From an uncultured Bacilli bacterium (GTDB lineage Bacteria > Bacillota_I > Bacilli_A > RF39 > UBA660): a stretch of 38,091 nucleotides of DNA. Every line of letters starts with the position of its first letter. The first letter of the stretch is position 1. Location of the stretch: assembly GCA_947625575.1 (NCBI GenBank), contig CANQOV010000008.1:1-38091 (forward strand). Reading direction: 5' to 3'. Below the pieces are notes generated by a model that saw only the letters and a list, made by a program, of their open reading frames with translations, had not been told where the DNA came from and made no database searches. Below, piece after piece: positions 17,718-26,066 of the stretch. The position numbers and the translations under genes are program-made.

Positions 17718-18653
17718 ATGAAAAAACAGGATATAACAACAATGTTCCATGAGTTTAATAAATATAAAAAAGATCCAAGATATCAAGAATTATTAAAAAA
17801 TATCCAAACTGCAGTAATAGATTCTTTAAATGCAGAAATAATATATTATTTTACTCTAATTATAAAAGATAATATTGATATAGATTTATTAGAAAATGCA
17901 ATAACTAACACCAAAGATGCAAAATATATCTATTTCTTTACTAAAGATATACCAAATGCTGATATAAACAAATTAGAAGAAGCAATAATAACTACTAAAA
18001 ATCCAGAATATATTTATTCATTTATTGTAAATATTAATAATTGTAACAAAGATAGATTAGAAGAAGAATTAATATCCTTAAATTATGCAGAATATATATA
18101 CAAAATAGCATTACATGAACAGTATTATAATAAAGAAAAATCTTCTTATAAATCAACAATAACAAGATTAGAAAATGCTATAATAGAAAGCGAAAATCCC
18201 CAATATGTATGTTTATTTGCTCTTAATATCAAAGGTTGTAATATAACAAGATTAGAAGAAGTATTACTATTTTTAAAACATCCAGAATATATCTATGAAA
18301 TAGCACTATATGAACAATTAATTCTAGATACAGATACTTTTGTAACACAACATTTAGATAAACTACAAAAAGCAATAATTGAAAGTAATAATCCATTTTA
18401 TATGTTGTTATTCGCAAGAGATATAAAATCATCAAATAAAGATTTATTGGAACAAGCTATACTAAATACTAAAAATGAAGAATACATAACTTATTATAAT
18501 AAGTTAATAAAAAATATTGATGTTTCTTTTCCTGAAGATAAACCAAAAGAAAATAAAACAATATCATTTCCTAATCAAAATCAATCTTCGAAAGATGAAA
18601 TATTAATATGTTATAATAATATTCAAAAGAATCTAACTAGAATAAAAAAATAA
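17718..18653 (+). CDS. Protein of 28-residue helical repeats, second of a tandem pair
   Basis: 311 residues, no named function. Same plan as its neighbour: N-terminal helix MFHEFNKYKKDPRYQELL, then about eight repeats following YIYxFxxDIxNADIxxLEEAIIxTKN (starting near AEIIYYF, AKYIYFF, PEYIYSF, AEYIYKI, PQYVCLF, PEYIYEI, PFYMLLF, EEYITYY), and a C-terminal helix EILICYNNIQKNLTRIKK. The AEYIYKIALHEQ and PEYIYEIALYEQ units each carry an insertion of roughly ten residues after the first helix, suggesting duplication of a two-unit block. RBS AAAGGAGTTATTC. It lies between its paralogue and the phase-variable surface gene; a functional link is possible but unproven. Confidence 0.8.
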   Translation: MKKQDITTMFHEFNKYKKDPRYQELLKNIQTAVIDSLNAEIIYYFTLIIKDNIDIDLLENAITNTKDAKYIYFFTKDIPNADINKLEEAIITTKNPEYIYSFIVNINNCNKDRLEEELISLNYAEYIYKIALHEQYYNKEKSSYKSTITRLENAIIESENPQYVCLFALNIKGCNITRLEEVLLFLKHPEYIYEIALYEQLILDTDTFVTQHLDKLQKAIIESNNPFYMLLFARDIKSSNKDLLEQAILNTKNEEYITYYNKLIKNIDVSFPEDKPKENKTISFPNQNQSSKDEILICYNNIQKNLTRIKK

Positions 18654-18670
18654 ATAGTGAAAAGATAAAT

Positions 18671-18710
18671 AAAATGTGTTATTATATAAATAAAGAATAA
18701 CACATTTTTT
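18671..18710 (+). terminator. Terminator after the helical-repeat genes
   Basis: 13-bp perfect stem AAAATGTGTTATT / AATAACACATTTT, then a T run. It separates the repeat genes from the surface-protein gene. Confidence 0.85.
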
Positions 18711-18733
18711 GTTATGTTAAAATGGAGGATTCT

Positions 18734-21308
18734 ATGAAAGATAAAAAAACAGTCTGGGGGGGGGGCAACTAGAAAAAATATAATCCTAATCGGAGGATTA
18801 GTGTTAACTTTGTTATTAGTAGGAACAAGTTATGCTCTTTTTAGAGCAAACTTATTAGGAAGTAAAATTAATAGTGTTGGAACAGAAAGATTTGAATTAC
18901 ACTTTAAAGAAGGTAATGAACTAAATGTAGTAAATATGTATAAAAGTGATGAAGAAGCAATAAAAGAAGTTCCATACTTTGAATTTACTATTGAAGGCAA
19001 ATATCAAAAAGGAAGTAGTTTGGATTATACAATATATTTAGAAGAGATATCAAAAGATAAAGATATAACTTTGGAATCTGTTAAATTAAATTTAAAAAAG
19101 ATAGTAAATAATAAAGAACAAGAAGTATTAAAAACAACAAAAATAAGTGAGTTAGAAAAATATAAAGAAACAGATAATAAATACTCACTATATAGTGATA
19201 CCATGACTTTTTCCAAAGTATATTCTAATCCAAAAGACACATATAGATTAAGAAGTTGGATAAATGAACAAAACATAGATTTAGGTAATCTTGGGGAAAT
19301 AGATGGGCCAATAGTAATCGAGCCAAAGAGTTATAAATTTAGAATAAATGTCGAAGCAGGAAATATAGAAGAACAAAATGTCAATGCACCAATACTACTA
19401 GACAACATGATACCAGTAATCTATGATGAAGAAAAAGAAAGTTGGGTAAAAACAACTACAGATAATTGGTATAACTATGACAAAAAGCAATGGGCTAATG
19501 CTGTAACATTAGACACAACAAAAGCTTATGATTTATCAAAAAATAAAAACCATGCCACAATATCTGGGCCAACAAAAGTATCAAAAGGTTTAAAATTTGA
19601 CGGAATAGATGATTATATTGATATAGGATATGCAAATAAAGAATTTACAAATGGAATAACAAGAGTTATAAAATTTATTCTTCATCAATTGCCAAGTAAT
19701 TCAACATATGTTTTGCTTTCGAATACAGAAGCTGGCGGTAGCGCCATTAATATAGAGCCCACTGGAAGATTTGGATTTAATTTGCATGACGGATCTGGTT
19801 ATACAGATATATATTCTTCTAAAAATTTAGAAATAAATAAAGAATATGAAGTAATAATGACATTTGATAATACTGATGGAAAAATATATTTAAATGGTGA
19901 GTTAGTAGGAAGTCATCATTGGGAAACACCAATTAAAATGAAGTCATCATCAAAACCATTTATAATTGGTGCTGAGCCTGACGGAAACAAATATGTATCA
20001 TATATTAATGCTACATTTCAAGAAGTAAGATTATATGAAAGAGCATTAACCGAAGATGAAGTAAAAAAATTATATAACAATGAAGAGGTAAGCGATAAAG
20101 GATTGTTATCATATTATAACTTTGTAGACGAATTTAAACCGGGTCAAGTAATAGATACGGACATGATAACAACAATGTGGGTGTGGATACCAAGATATAA
20201 ATATAGAATATTTAATGCTAACTTAAATGGTAATGAGGTAGCCGAAGAACAACAAATAGAAATAATGTTTGAAAAAGACACTCAAACAACAGGAACAGTA
20301 AATTGTGTCGATAACATCAATAATAGTGAGGGTACAAGTGAATTTTGTGAGGATAAAACAAATGGAGAAATAATAAATGGTGTAAGTACTTATACTCACC
20401 CGGCATTTACTTTTGGAGGAAAAGAATTAACAGGATTCTGGTACGGTAAATTTGAAGATAGTGTTGATTCATCATCACATATTTTAATAAAACCAGATGT
20501 AATATCAAATCGCTCTAAAACTTTAGCAACAAGATTTCAAGAAATAAGAAGTATGGAATTAAAAAATAATATATATGGATTCCCAAGTAATGCAACAGCT
20601 TATACAGAAACCGGAGACTTAACAGGAGATAATAATAACTTTGATACTCATCTAACTAGAAATATGGAGTGGGGTGCAGTAGCTTATTTAACACAATCCA
20701 AATATGGAAGATGTACAAATGGCACTTGCACAGAAATATATGTAAATAACACTAGTCAATATACAGGAAGAAGTGGAGGAGTTAATAAAATATTAGGGTC
20801 AGGATTTACAACTTATGGAACTTATTCATATGATGACTATTTAATAAATTCAAGTAATGAAAGAACAACAAAAGTTGAGGGTAAAGGTGTTGGAGCAAGT
20901 ACAACTGGAAATATCTATGGAGTATATGATATGTCTGGAGGTTTATGGGATACTATTATGACAGGTATTAAAGGACAAGATATAACAAGAACAGGTTTTA
21001 CTAGCTATCCAAACAAAAAATATTATGACGAATATAGCAATGGAACAACCCATTTTGATACAGCTGCTTACAAAAGATGTAAGCTTGGTGATGCAACGAA
21101 AGAAATAATAAAAACAATTAATACACAATATGGAGGTTGGTATGGGGACGAAAACTATTTAATTAGTGGCATTTATCAAGTTTTCTATCGCGGTGGTGGA
21201 ATAACAGAAAGAGGAAACGAAGAATATCGTGGAATATTTGATTTTGCTTGTGATAGCGGATATGCTACTTCAGCTCATACTGATCGTTCTGTATTAGTAA
21301 TCTATTAA
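18734..21308 (+). CDS. Large LamG-containing secreted protein, currently out of frame at a poly-G tract (probable phase variation)
   Basis: ATG 18734 has a good ribosome site (TGGAGGATTCT) but the frame stops after 12 codons (MKDKKTVWGGGN) because of the ten-G run. With nine or twelve G the frame joins the 835-residue ORF, giving MKDKKTVWGGATRKNIILIG followed by a hydrophobic core ending VGTSYALF, a convincing signal peptide; the nine-G product is 857 residues. Domains of the long ORF: N-terminal beta region (about 20-200), a LamG/concanavalin-like domain (about 240-420; GLKFDGIDDYIDIG, GKIYLNGELVGS, EVRLYERALTEDEVKKLYN), and a C-terminal formylglycine-generating-enzyme/C-type-lectin-like module (about 450-835; MTTMWVWIPRYKYRIF, GAVAYLTQSKYG, GNIYGVYDMSGGLWD, and a terminal FYRGG...DRSVLVIY). 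Probable carbohydrate-binding surface adhesin. GGAGGATTA before GTG 18801 might allow weak internal initiation without the charged leader part. Confidence 0.85.
18756..18765 (+). repeat. Homopolymeric G(10) tract in the 5' coding region
   Basis: Ten consecutive G in a very AT-rich genome, at codons 8-11 of the surface-protein gene. G10 reads into TAG, G11 reads into TAA (CAACTAGAAAAAATATAA), while G9 or G12 opens the full gene. This is the arrangement of slipped-strand phase-variation switches. Confidence 0.85.
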
Positions 21309-21335
21309 AAAACGCAATAAATAATGCGTTTTTTT
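21307..21335 (+). terminator. Terminator of the surface-protein gene
   Basis: 10-bp stem AAAAAACGCA / TGCGTTTTTT with an 8-nt loop, overlapping the stop codon. Confidence 0.85.
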
Positions 21336-21343
21336 AAAAGCCA

Positions 21344-21352
21344 TGATATAAT
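21344..21352 (+). promoter_or_regulatory. Extended -10 promoter of ffh
   Basis: TGATATAAT 17 nt before the ffh start. The -35 position lies in the preceding terminator and is poor. Confidence 0.55.
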
Positions 21353-21368
21353 TTAATGGGTGATAAAT

Positions 21369-22676
21369 ATGTTTGAATTATTAAGTGATAGATTACAGCA
21401 AGTTATAAAAAACATTAAAGGCTATGGTAAAATTACTGAAGAAAATATAGATCCAATGTTAAGAGAAGTAAGATTAGCTTTACTAGAAGCTGATGTTAAT
21501 TATAAAGTAGTTAAAGAGTTTACTACTACTGTCAAAGAAAAAGCTTTAGGAGAAGAAGTTAAAAAAAGTTTATCTCCAGGAGAAATGTTTGTTGGCATAA
21601 TAAGAGATGAACTACAATCTTTATTAGGTGGAGATAACCAACAATTAAATCTAACTGGCAATCCAGCAGTTTTAATGTTAGTAGGTTTACAAGGTAGTGG
21701 TAAAACAACAACAATTGGTAAATTAGCTAATTTATTAAGAAAAAAACATAATAAAAAGCCTCTTTTAGTTGCTTGTGATATCTATAGACCTGCTGCAATT
21801 GATCAATTAAAACAAATTGGTAAGCAATTAAACATCGAAGTATATGAAATGGGTAACACCGATCCCAGAAAGATAGTATCCAATGCTAAAGAATATGCTA
21901 TTAATAATGGTTATGACTATATTTTAATTGATACTGCAGGAAGACTACATATTGATGAAGAATTAATGCAAGAATTAAAAGACCTAGAATCAATCATGAA
22001 GCCTGAAGAAGTTTTACTAGTAATAGACGCCATGATGGGTCAAGACGCCATTAATGTTATAAATGGATTTAATGATAGCCTAAATTTAACTGGTGTTATT
22101 TTAACAAAAATGGACGGAGATACTAAAGGTGGTGTTGCTTTATCTGTAAGACATCTTACTAACGTTCCCATAAAATTTATTGGTACCAGTGAAAAACTAG
22201 ACGGAATAGATTATTTTTATCCTGATAGAATGGCTTCAAGAATAATTGGCATGGGAGATATTTTATCTATCGTCGATAAAGCCGAGGAAGTCTTTGATGA
22301 AAAAGACGCCGAAAAGTCATTAAAAAAAATGCAACAAGGCAAATATGATTTAGAAGATTTTTTATCTCAAATGAAACAAATGCGTAAATTAGGTCCCCTA
22401 GAAAGTTTATTAAAACTACTTCCGGGTGCAAAAAAAATGGGTCTTGATAAAATAACTATCAATCCTAAAGATTTATCTCATATTGAAGCCATAATTTTAT
22501 CTATGACAAAATATGAAAGAACTCACCCAGAAATAATTAAAGCTGAAAGAAAACAACGAATTGCTAAAGGCTCTGGTCGAGATGTTAGTGAAGTAAATCG
22601 TTTATTAACCCAATTTGAACAAAGTAAAAAAATGCTTAAACAGATGACTAGTGGCAATTTTAAAATGCCATTTTAA
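21369..22676 (+). CDS. ffh: Signal recognition particle protein Ffh (SRP54)
   Basis: SRP GTPase that delivers nascent membrane and secreted proteins to FtsY/Sec. The track starts at GTG 21360, but that GTG is part of the GGGTGATAA ribosome site; ATG 21369 (MFELLSDRLQQVIKNIKG) is preferred, giving 435 residues. N domain (1 to about 90), G domain with GLQGSGKTTTIGKLA, DTAGRLHIDEEL, TKMDGDTKGG and GTSEKLDGIDYF, then a Met-rich M domain (about 300-435) with LLPGAKKMG, IILSMTKYERTHPEII, RKQRIAKGSGR and a terminal KKMLKQMTSGNFKMPF. The ylxM gene that usually precedes ffh is absent here. Confidence 0.97.
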   Translation: MFELLSDRLQQVIKNIKGYGKITEENIDPMLREVRLALLEADVNYKVVKEFTTTVKEKALGEEVKKSLSPGEMFVGIIRDELQSLLGGDNQQLNLTGNPAVLMLVGLQGSGKTTTIGKLANLLRKKHNKKPLLVACDIYRPAAIDQLKQIGKQLNIEVYEMGNTDPRKIVSNAKEYAINNGYDYILIDTAGRLHIDEELMQELKDLESIMKPEEVLLVIDAMMGQDAINVINGFNDSLNLTGVILTKMDGDTKGGVALSVRHLTNVPIKFIGTSEKLDGIDYFYPDRMASRIIGMGDILSIVDKAEEVFDEKDAEKSLKKMQQGKYDLEDFLSQMKQMRKLGPLESLLKLLPGAKKMGLDKITINPKDLSHIEAIILSMTKYERTHPEIIKAERKQRIAKGSGRDVSEVNRLLTQFEQSKKMLKQMTSGNFKMPF

Positions 22677-22680
22677 ATAA

Positions 22681-22712
22681 AAAATGTGTTTTCCTTTTCC
22701 AAAACACATTTT
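22681..22712. terminator. Bidirectional terminator between ffh and rnhC
   Basis: 12-bp perfect stem AAAATGTGTTTT / AAAACACATTTT with loop CCTTTTCC, T-rich on one side and A-rich on the other, between convergent genes. Confidence 0.85.
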
Positions 22713-22717
22713 TATTT

Positions 22718-23620
22718 TTAAAAAATCATCGTTTTCAATATTTTTTGAGTATTAGCAAAATTCTTTTTAGCAATTTTATCTAAAACATCTTTTCCATATT
22801 TTTCAACAAGTTCTTCACCAACTGTATCAACATTAGCTCCCGCACCCTTTGGTATAGGCACATGATAGAAATCTGATAATTTATCCATTTCTTTTAAAAA
22901 TAAATATCTACTAATCATTGAAGCCGTTGCAACAGCCATGTTTTTATCTTCAGCCTTAATCATAAAAGTAATATTTTTTAAAACATTATCACTTTCTTTA
23001 ATATATTCATAATATCTATCTTCTTTAGCAAACTGATCTACCACAACATATTGAGGTTTCTCTTCAACCTCATTATATAAACTATATAAAACTTTATTAT
23101 GCATAATTGCTTTAATTTTATTCATATTAGTATCTTTATTATATTTTTGATTATATTCTTCATTACTTAAAATAATACTTTTATATTTAATATCTTTAAT
23201 AAACTTTGGTACAATCTTTAAAATTTGTTCATCATCAAACTTTTTAGAATCTCCAACCTTTAATTTTTTCAAATCATCAATTTGATCTTTTCTTACATAA
23301 CTTGCAGTTACTACAATTGGACCAAAATAATCACCAGTTCCAACTTCATCAGAGCCAATTGAAGTACAATATAAATACTTATCATCAACTTTCTTTTTAG
23401 TTTTTGAACTATTGCTATTTACTTCTTTCCAGATATTCGCGTCAACATCAGCACTTACCCCTTGAAACATAACTTTTAACGATTGATACATCGTAATAGT
23501 AGTATCATCATTTACAGCTTGAAAAATAGCATAGGGAGGAGTTTTTTCTTTAATTTTATCTTTATAATATTCTAACATTTTATTTTTAGTTTCTTCATTA
23601 ACTCTAATTACAATATTCAT
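22718..23620 (-). CDS. rnhC: Ribonuclease HIII
   Basis: Degrades RNA in RNA-DNA hybrids. 300 residues: an N-terminal TBP-like substrate-binding domain (MNIVIRVNEETKNKMLEYY ... AIFQAVNDDTTITMYQSLKVMFQG) and a C-terminal RNase H fold starting with the DE-containing active-site motif SIGSDEVGTGDYFGPIVVTA, followed by VGDSKKFDDEQI, VVDQFAKEDRYYEY, KAEDKNMAVATASMISRYLFL and PKGAGANVDTVGEELV. The N-terminal extension and GTGDYFGP motif distinguish HIII from HII. RBS GGTGAT before ATG. Divergent from cvpA and trxA, which are also neighbours of rnhC in B. subtilis. Confidence 0.96.
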   Translation of the reverse strand: MNIVIRVNEETKNKMLEYYKDKIKEKTPPYAIFQAVNDDTTITMYQSLKVMFQGVSADVDANIWKEVNSNSSKTKKKVDDKYLYCTSIGSDEVGTGDYFGPIVVTASYVRKDQIDDLKKLKVGDSKKFDDEQILKIVPKFIKDIKYKSIILSNEEYNQKYNKDTNMNKIKAIMHNKVLYSLYNEVEEKPQYVVVDQFAKEDRYYEYIKESDNVLKNITFMIKAEDKNMAVATASMISRYLFLKEMDKLSDFYHVPIPKGAGANVDTVGEELVEKYGKDVLDKIAKKNFANTQKILKTMIF

Positions 23621-23680
23621 TAAATATCACCAACTTTATTTTATCAAAACAAAAACTATAAATCTATAATTTTATTAAAC

Positions 23681-23689
23681 ATTATAGCA
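23681..23689 (-). promoter_or_regulatory. Extended -10 promoter of rnhC
   Basis: On the minus strand TGCTATAAT, about 60 nt before the rnhC start; no clear -35. Confidence 0.45.
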
Positions 23690-23734
23690 TAAATTTTAAA
23701 AATAAGTTATACTAATATTATGGAGGTACAAACT

Positions 23735-24445
23735 ATGAACATTGTAGACGCTATAATTATTGTTATAATTATTTTAGTGGCCTTAAATGGTTTTAAAAAT
23801 GGTTTCTTTAAACAGTCAGTACTTACAATAGGAACAATCTTAGTATTTGTTCTATCATATTATTTTAAAGATTATTTAGCTAACTTTTTCAGTTACAATC
23901 TCCCATTTTTTAATTTTGCTGGTCCTTTTTTAGGATTGAAATCAATAAACATTATCTTATATCAATTATTAGCATTTTTAATAATATTTGTTTTCTTATC
24001 CGCCGTTTTAGTAGTCTTACTTAAAATTACAGGTGTCTTTGAAAAAATATTAAAATATACTGTAGTATTGGGAATACCCTCAAAAATATTAGGTTTTATC
24101 TTAGGATTAGTTGAGGGATATATAATTGTTTTTATTGCTTTATTTTTCTTAAATCAACCAGCAGTAAATATAAAAGAACTTGATAATTCACGTCTTATGC
24201 CCGTAATACTTGATTCATCATATGGTCTATCTAATGTTGTAAAACAAACTAACGAAGCAGTAAAAGAAGTATCTAGTTTAATAAATGATTATAACGAAAC
24301 CAAAGATGTTGATAAATTTAACTATGACGCTACTAAAATTTTATTAGATAAAAAAATAATAACAAGTGAATATTTAAGTAAATTAAAAGAAAAAAATAAA
24401 ATTTCTTTTAAAGGAATAGATGATTTAATAAATAATTATAGATAG
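23735..24445 (+). CDS. CvpA-family membrane protein
   Basis: Track start 23720 coincides with the ribosome site (ATGGAGGTAC), so ATG 23735 (MNIVDAIIIVIIILVALNGF) is preferred, giving 236 residues. Four hydrophobic segments are visible: about 5-22, 29-48, 72-98 and 110-140. The N-terminal MNIVDxIIIxIIxLxALNGFKNGFFKQ pattern and GxVEGYI are typical of CvpA/colicin V production proteins (B. subtilis YshB), whose molecular role is unclear. The C-terminal about 75 residues are soluble and charged. It precedes trxA by 9 nt. Confidence 0.85.
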   Translation: MNIVDAIIIVIIILVALNGFKNGFFKQSVLTIGTILVFVLSYYFKDYLANFFSYNLPFFNFAGPFLGLKSINIILYQLLAFLIIFVFLSAVLVVLLKITGVFEKILKYTVVLGIPSKILGFILGLVEGYIIVFIALFFLNQPAVNIKELDNSRLMPVILDSSYGLSNVVKQTNEAVKEVSSLINDYNETKDVDKFNYDATKILLDKKIITSEYLSKLKEKNKISFKGIDDLINNYR

Positions 24446-24454
24446 GAGTAAATT

Positions 24455-24748
24455 ATGATAAAATATTTAGAAAATGAAAATTTAAAAGATTTAGTAAAAG
24501 GTGATTTAGTAATAGTAGATTTTTTTGCTACTTGGTGTGGACCTTGTAAGATGTTACAACCAGTTTTAGAAGAATTAAAAGATTATGAAATTATAAAAGT
24601 AGATGTAGATCAGCATGAAACTTTAGCCAAAGAATATGCTATTATGTCTGTACCAACTCTTTTAATCTTTAAAAATGGGGAAATTAAAAAAAAGTTAATA
24701 GGTTTTAGACCAAAAGAAGCTTTATTAGAAGAAATAAATAATTTATAA
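24455..24748 (+). CDS. trxA: Thioredoxin
   Basis: 97 residues, slightly short. Cytosolic disulfide reductase with the classical redox motif ATWCGPCKMLQPVLEEL, the cis-Pro loop MSVPTLLIFKNGE and a C-terminal helix RPKEALLEEINNL. RBS ATAGGAGTAAATT. Cotranscribed with the CvpA gene, as in B. subtilis-like gene order. With MsrAB nearby lacking catalytic cysteines, this thioredoxin cannot be that protein's reductant in the usual way. Confidence 0.96.
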   Translation: MIKYLENENLKDLVKGDLVIVDFFATWCGPCKMLQPVLEELKDYEIIKVDVDQHETLAKEYAIMSVPTLLIFKNGEIKKKLIGFRPKEALLEEINNL

Positions 24749-24753
24749 AACAC

Positions 24754-24782
24754 TAGACAGACAAAAAAACATATGTTATAAT
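24754..24782 (+). promoter_or_regulatory. Promoter of rplS
   Basis: TAGACA (24754-24759), 17-nt spacer, extended -10 TGTTATAAT (24774-24782). Confidence 0.75.
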
Positions 24783-24798
24783 TACATACGTTATAAAA

Positions 24799-24855
24799 AA
24801 AAGCAATCCGCTGGATTTTGTATTTATGATTGCTGGTTAGTAAAGGAGAGTATAG
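24799..24855 (+). ncRNA. Ribosomal protein L19 leader (5'-UTR autoregulatory RNA)
   Basis: Between the promoter and rplS lies GCAATCCGCTGGATTTTGTA followed by TTTATGATTGCTGGTTAGTA. GCAATC (24803-24808) pairs with GATTGC (24828-24833), with CTGG-containing conserved flanks, just before the AAAGGAGAG ribosome site. This resembles the Firmicutes L19_leader element, bound by L19 to control its own synthesis (established family knowledge; match judged by eye). Confidence 0.6.
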
Positions 24856-24856
24856 T

Positions 24857-25225
24857 ATGAACGTATTAGACAAGATTGCTAGTAAGCAATTAAAAGACGA
24901 TATTCCAGAATTTAGAGTTGGAGATACAGTTAGTCTAGATGTAAAAATCATTGAAGGCGGAAAAGAACGTATCCAAGTCTATGAAGGAGTAGTAGTAGCT
25001 CGTAAAGGCTCAGGTTTAAGTGAAACATTTACTGTAAGAAAAGAATCATATGGTGTCGGAGTAGAAAGAATATTCCCAGTTCACTCACCAAAACTTGCCA
25101 AAATTACTGTTGTAAGAACTGGTAAAGTAAGACGTGGAAAACTTGGTTACTTAAAGAACTATGTAGGTCAATACAAAATTAAAGAAAGAGGACAAAAAAC
25201 TAAAAGTGAAGATAAGACTTTATAA
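24857..25225 (+). CDS. rplS: 50S ribosomal protein L19
   Basis: Track start TTG 24830 is inside the leader RNA; ATG 24857, with AAAGGAGAGTATAGT upstream, is the real start, giving 122 residues. bL19 pattern: [63 protein letters not shown] and the basic tail [21 protein letters not shown]. It helps form an inter-subunit bridge. It has its own promoter and leader. In many Firmicutes it follows trmD; here it has been separated from it. Confidence 0.97.
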   Translation: MNVLDKIASKQLKDDIPEFRVGDTVSLDVKIIEGGKERIQVYEGVVVARKGSGLSETFTVRKESYGVGVERIFPVHSPKLAKITVVRTGKVRRGKLGYLKNYVGQYKIKERGQKTKSEDKTL

Positions 25226-25245
25226 TCATAGTCTTATCTTTTTAT
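25210..25245 (+). terminator. Terminator of rplS
   Basis: 10-bp stem AGATAAGACT / AGTCTTATCT overlapping the rplS stop, followed by TTTTTATTT. Confidence 0.8.
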
Positions 25246-25263
25246 TTAAGTGGAGGATATATT

Positions 25264-25803
25264 ATGGATAAAAAAGAAAAGAAATCTATTTGGAAAGAAT
25301 TATCAACATATTTTATAATTTTTGTATTTGTTGTATTAATAAGAACATTTATTATAACACCAATAAGAGTAAATGGTGCGAGTATGGAAGCCACTTTATT
25401 TGATAAAGAAATAATGTTTTTAGATAAAATAAGTTATAAAGTATCTAAAATTAAAAGATTTGATATTATTGTTTTAAAATATCATAACAACATTTTAGAT
25501 AAAGATGAATACTTAATTAAAAGAGTAATAGGCTTACCAAACGAAACATTAAAATATGAAAACGATAAATTATATATAAATGATGAGTTAGTAGAAGAAA
25601 ACTTCAACAAAGACACAACAGAAAACTTTAATATAACATCACTAGGCTTTGAAAAAATTCCTGATAATTGTTACATAGTTTTAGGAGATAATCGTAACGA
25701 CTCAACAGACTCAAGAATATTTGGCTGTGTTGAAAAAGAAAACATCTTAGGTAAAGCAAATTTAGTAATATATCCTTTTAACCATTTTGGCATAAAAAAA
25801 TAA
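25264..25803 (+). CDS. lepB: Signal peptidase I
   Basis: 179 residues, typical Gram-positive type I signal peptidase with one N-terminal membrane segment (about 16-33) after a basic tail. Catalytic Ser in VNGASMEATLFDKE and catalytic Lys in DEYLIKRVIGLPNE; also the conserved GDNRNDSTDSRIFG. It is a Ser/Lys enzyme rather than the SipW Ser/His type. It would process the VGTSYA-type secreted proteins of this window if they are Sec substrates with a standard cleavage site. RBS GTGGAGGATATT. Confidence 0.96.
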   Translation: MDKKEKKSIWKELSTYFIIFVFVVLIRTFIITPIRVNGASMEATLFDKEIMFLDKISYKVSKIKRFDIIVLKYHNNILDKDEYLIKRVIGLPNETLKYENDKLYINDELVEENFNKDTTENFNITSLGFEKIPDNCYIVLGDNRNDSTDSRIFGCVEKENILGKANLVIYPFNHFGIKK

Positions 25804-25831
25804 GAAAGATTTTTTATAAGTCTTTCTTATT
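25799..25831. terminator. Bidirectional terminator between lepB and rpmB
   Basis: 11-bp stem AATAAGAAAGA / TCTTTCTTATT overlapping both stop codons of these convergent genes. Confidence 0.75.
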
Positions 25832-25996
25832 CATTTTATTCATACTTCTTTTTTCTTTCATAGATATTCTTGCCTTATTTCCATCATCTAAAGTAACAAC
25901 TTGTAAATTTAATCCTTGTTTTTTCTTAGTACTATTTAAGGCATGAGATCTTAAGTTTTTAACATTTGGTTTTCTGCTAGATAAATTTTTTGCCAT
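25814..25996 (-). CDS. rpmB: 50S ribosomal protein L28
   Basis: 60 residues, bL28 pattern: MAKNLSSRKPNVKNLRSHALNSTKKKQGLNLQVVTLDDGNKARISMKEKRSMNK. The SHALNxTKKxxxxNLQ core and the basic Arg/Lys C-terminal segment are diagnostic. The cysteine found near the N terminus in some homologues is missing (zinc-free form). RBS AAGGAGGAG on the minus strand; a TATAAT on the minus strand at 26022-26027 may be its -10. Confidence 0.9.
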   Translation of the reverse strand: MAKNLSSRKPNVKNLRSHALNSTKKKQGLNLQVVTLDDGNKARISMKEKRSMNKMNKKDL

Positions 25997-26066
25997 AAAA
26001 ACTCCTCCTTTTTAAATAAGCATTATAAATTTATCATAAAAAGCTTAATAAGTCAACTTAAACTAC

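Noticed and set aside
18715-18733. TGTTAAAAT as an extended -10 for the surface-protein gene
   Set aside because: It would place the transcript start at the start codon and exclude the ribosome site; the true promoter could not be fixed.
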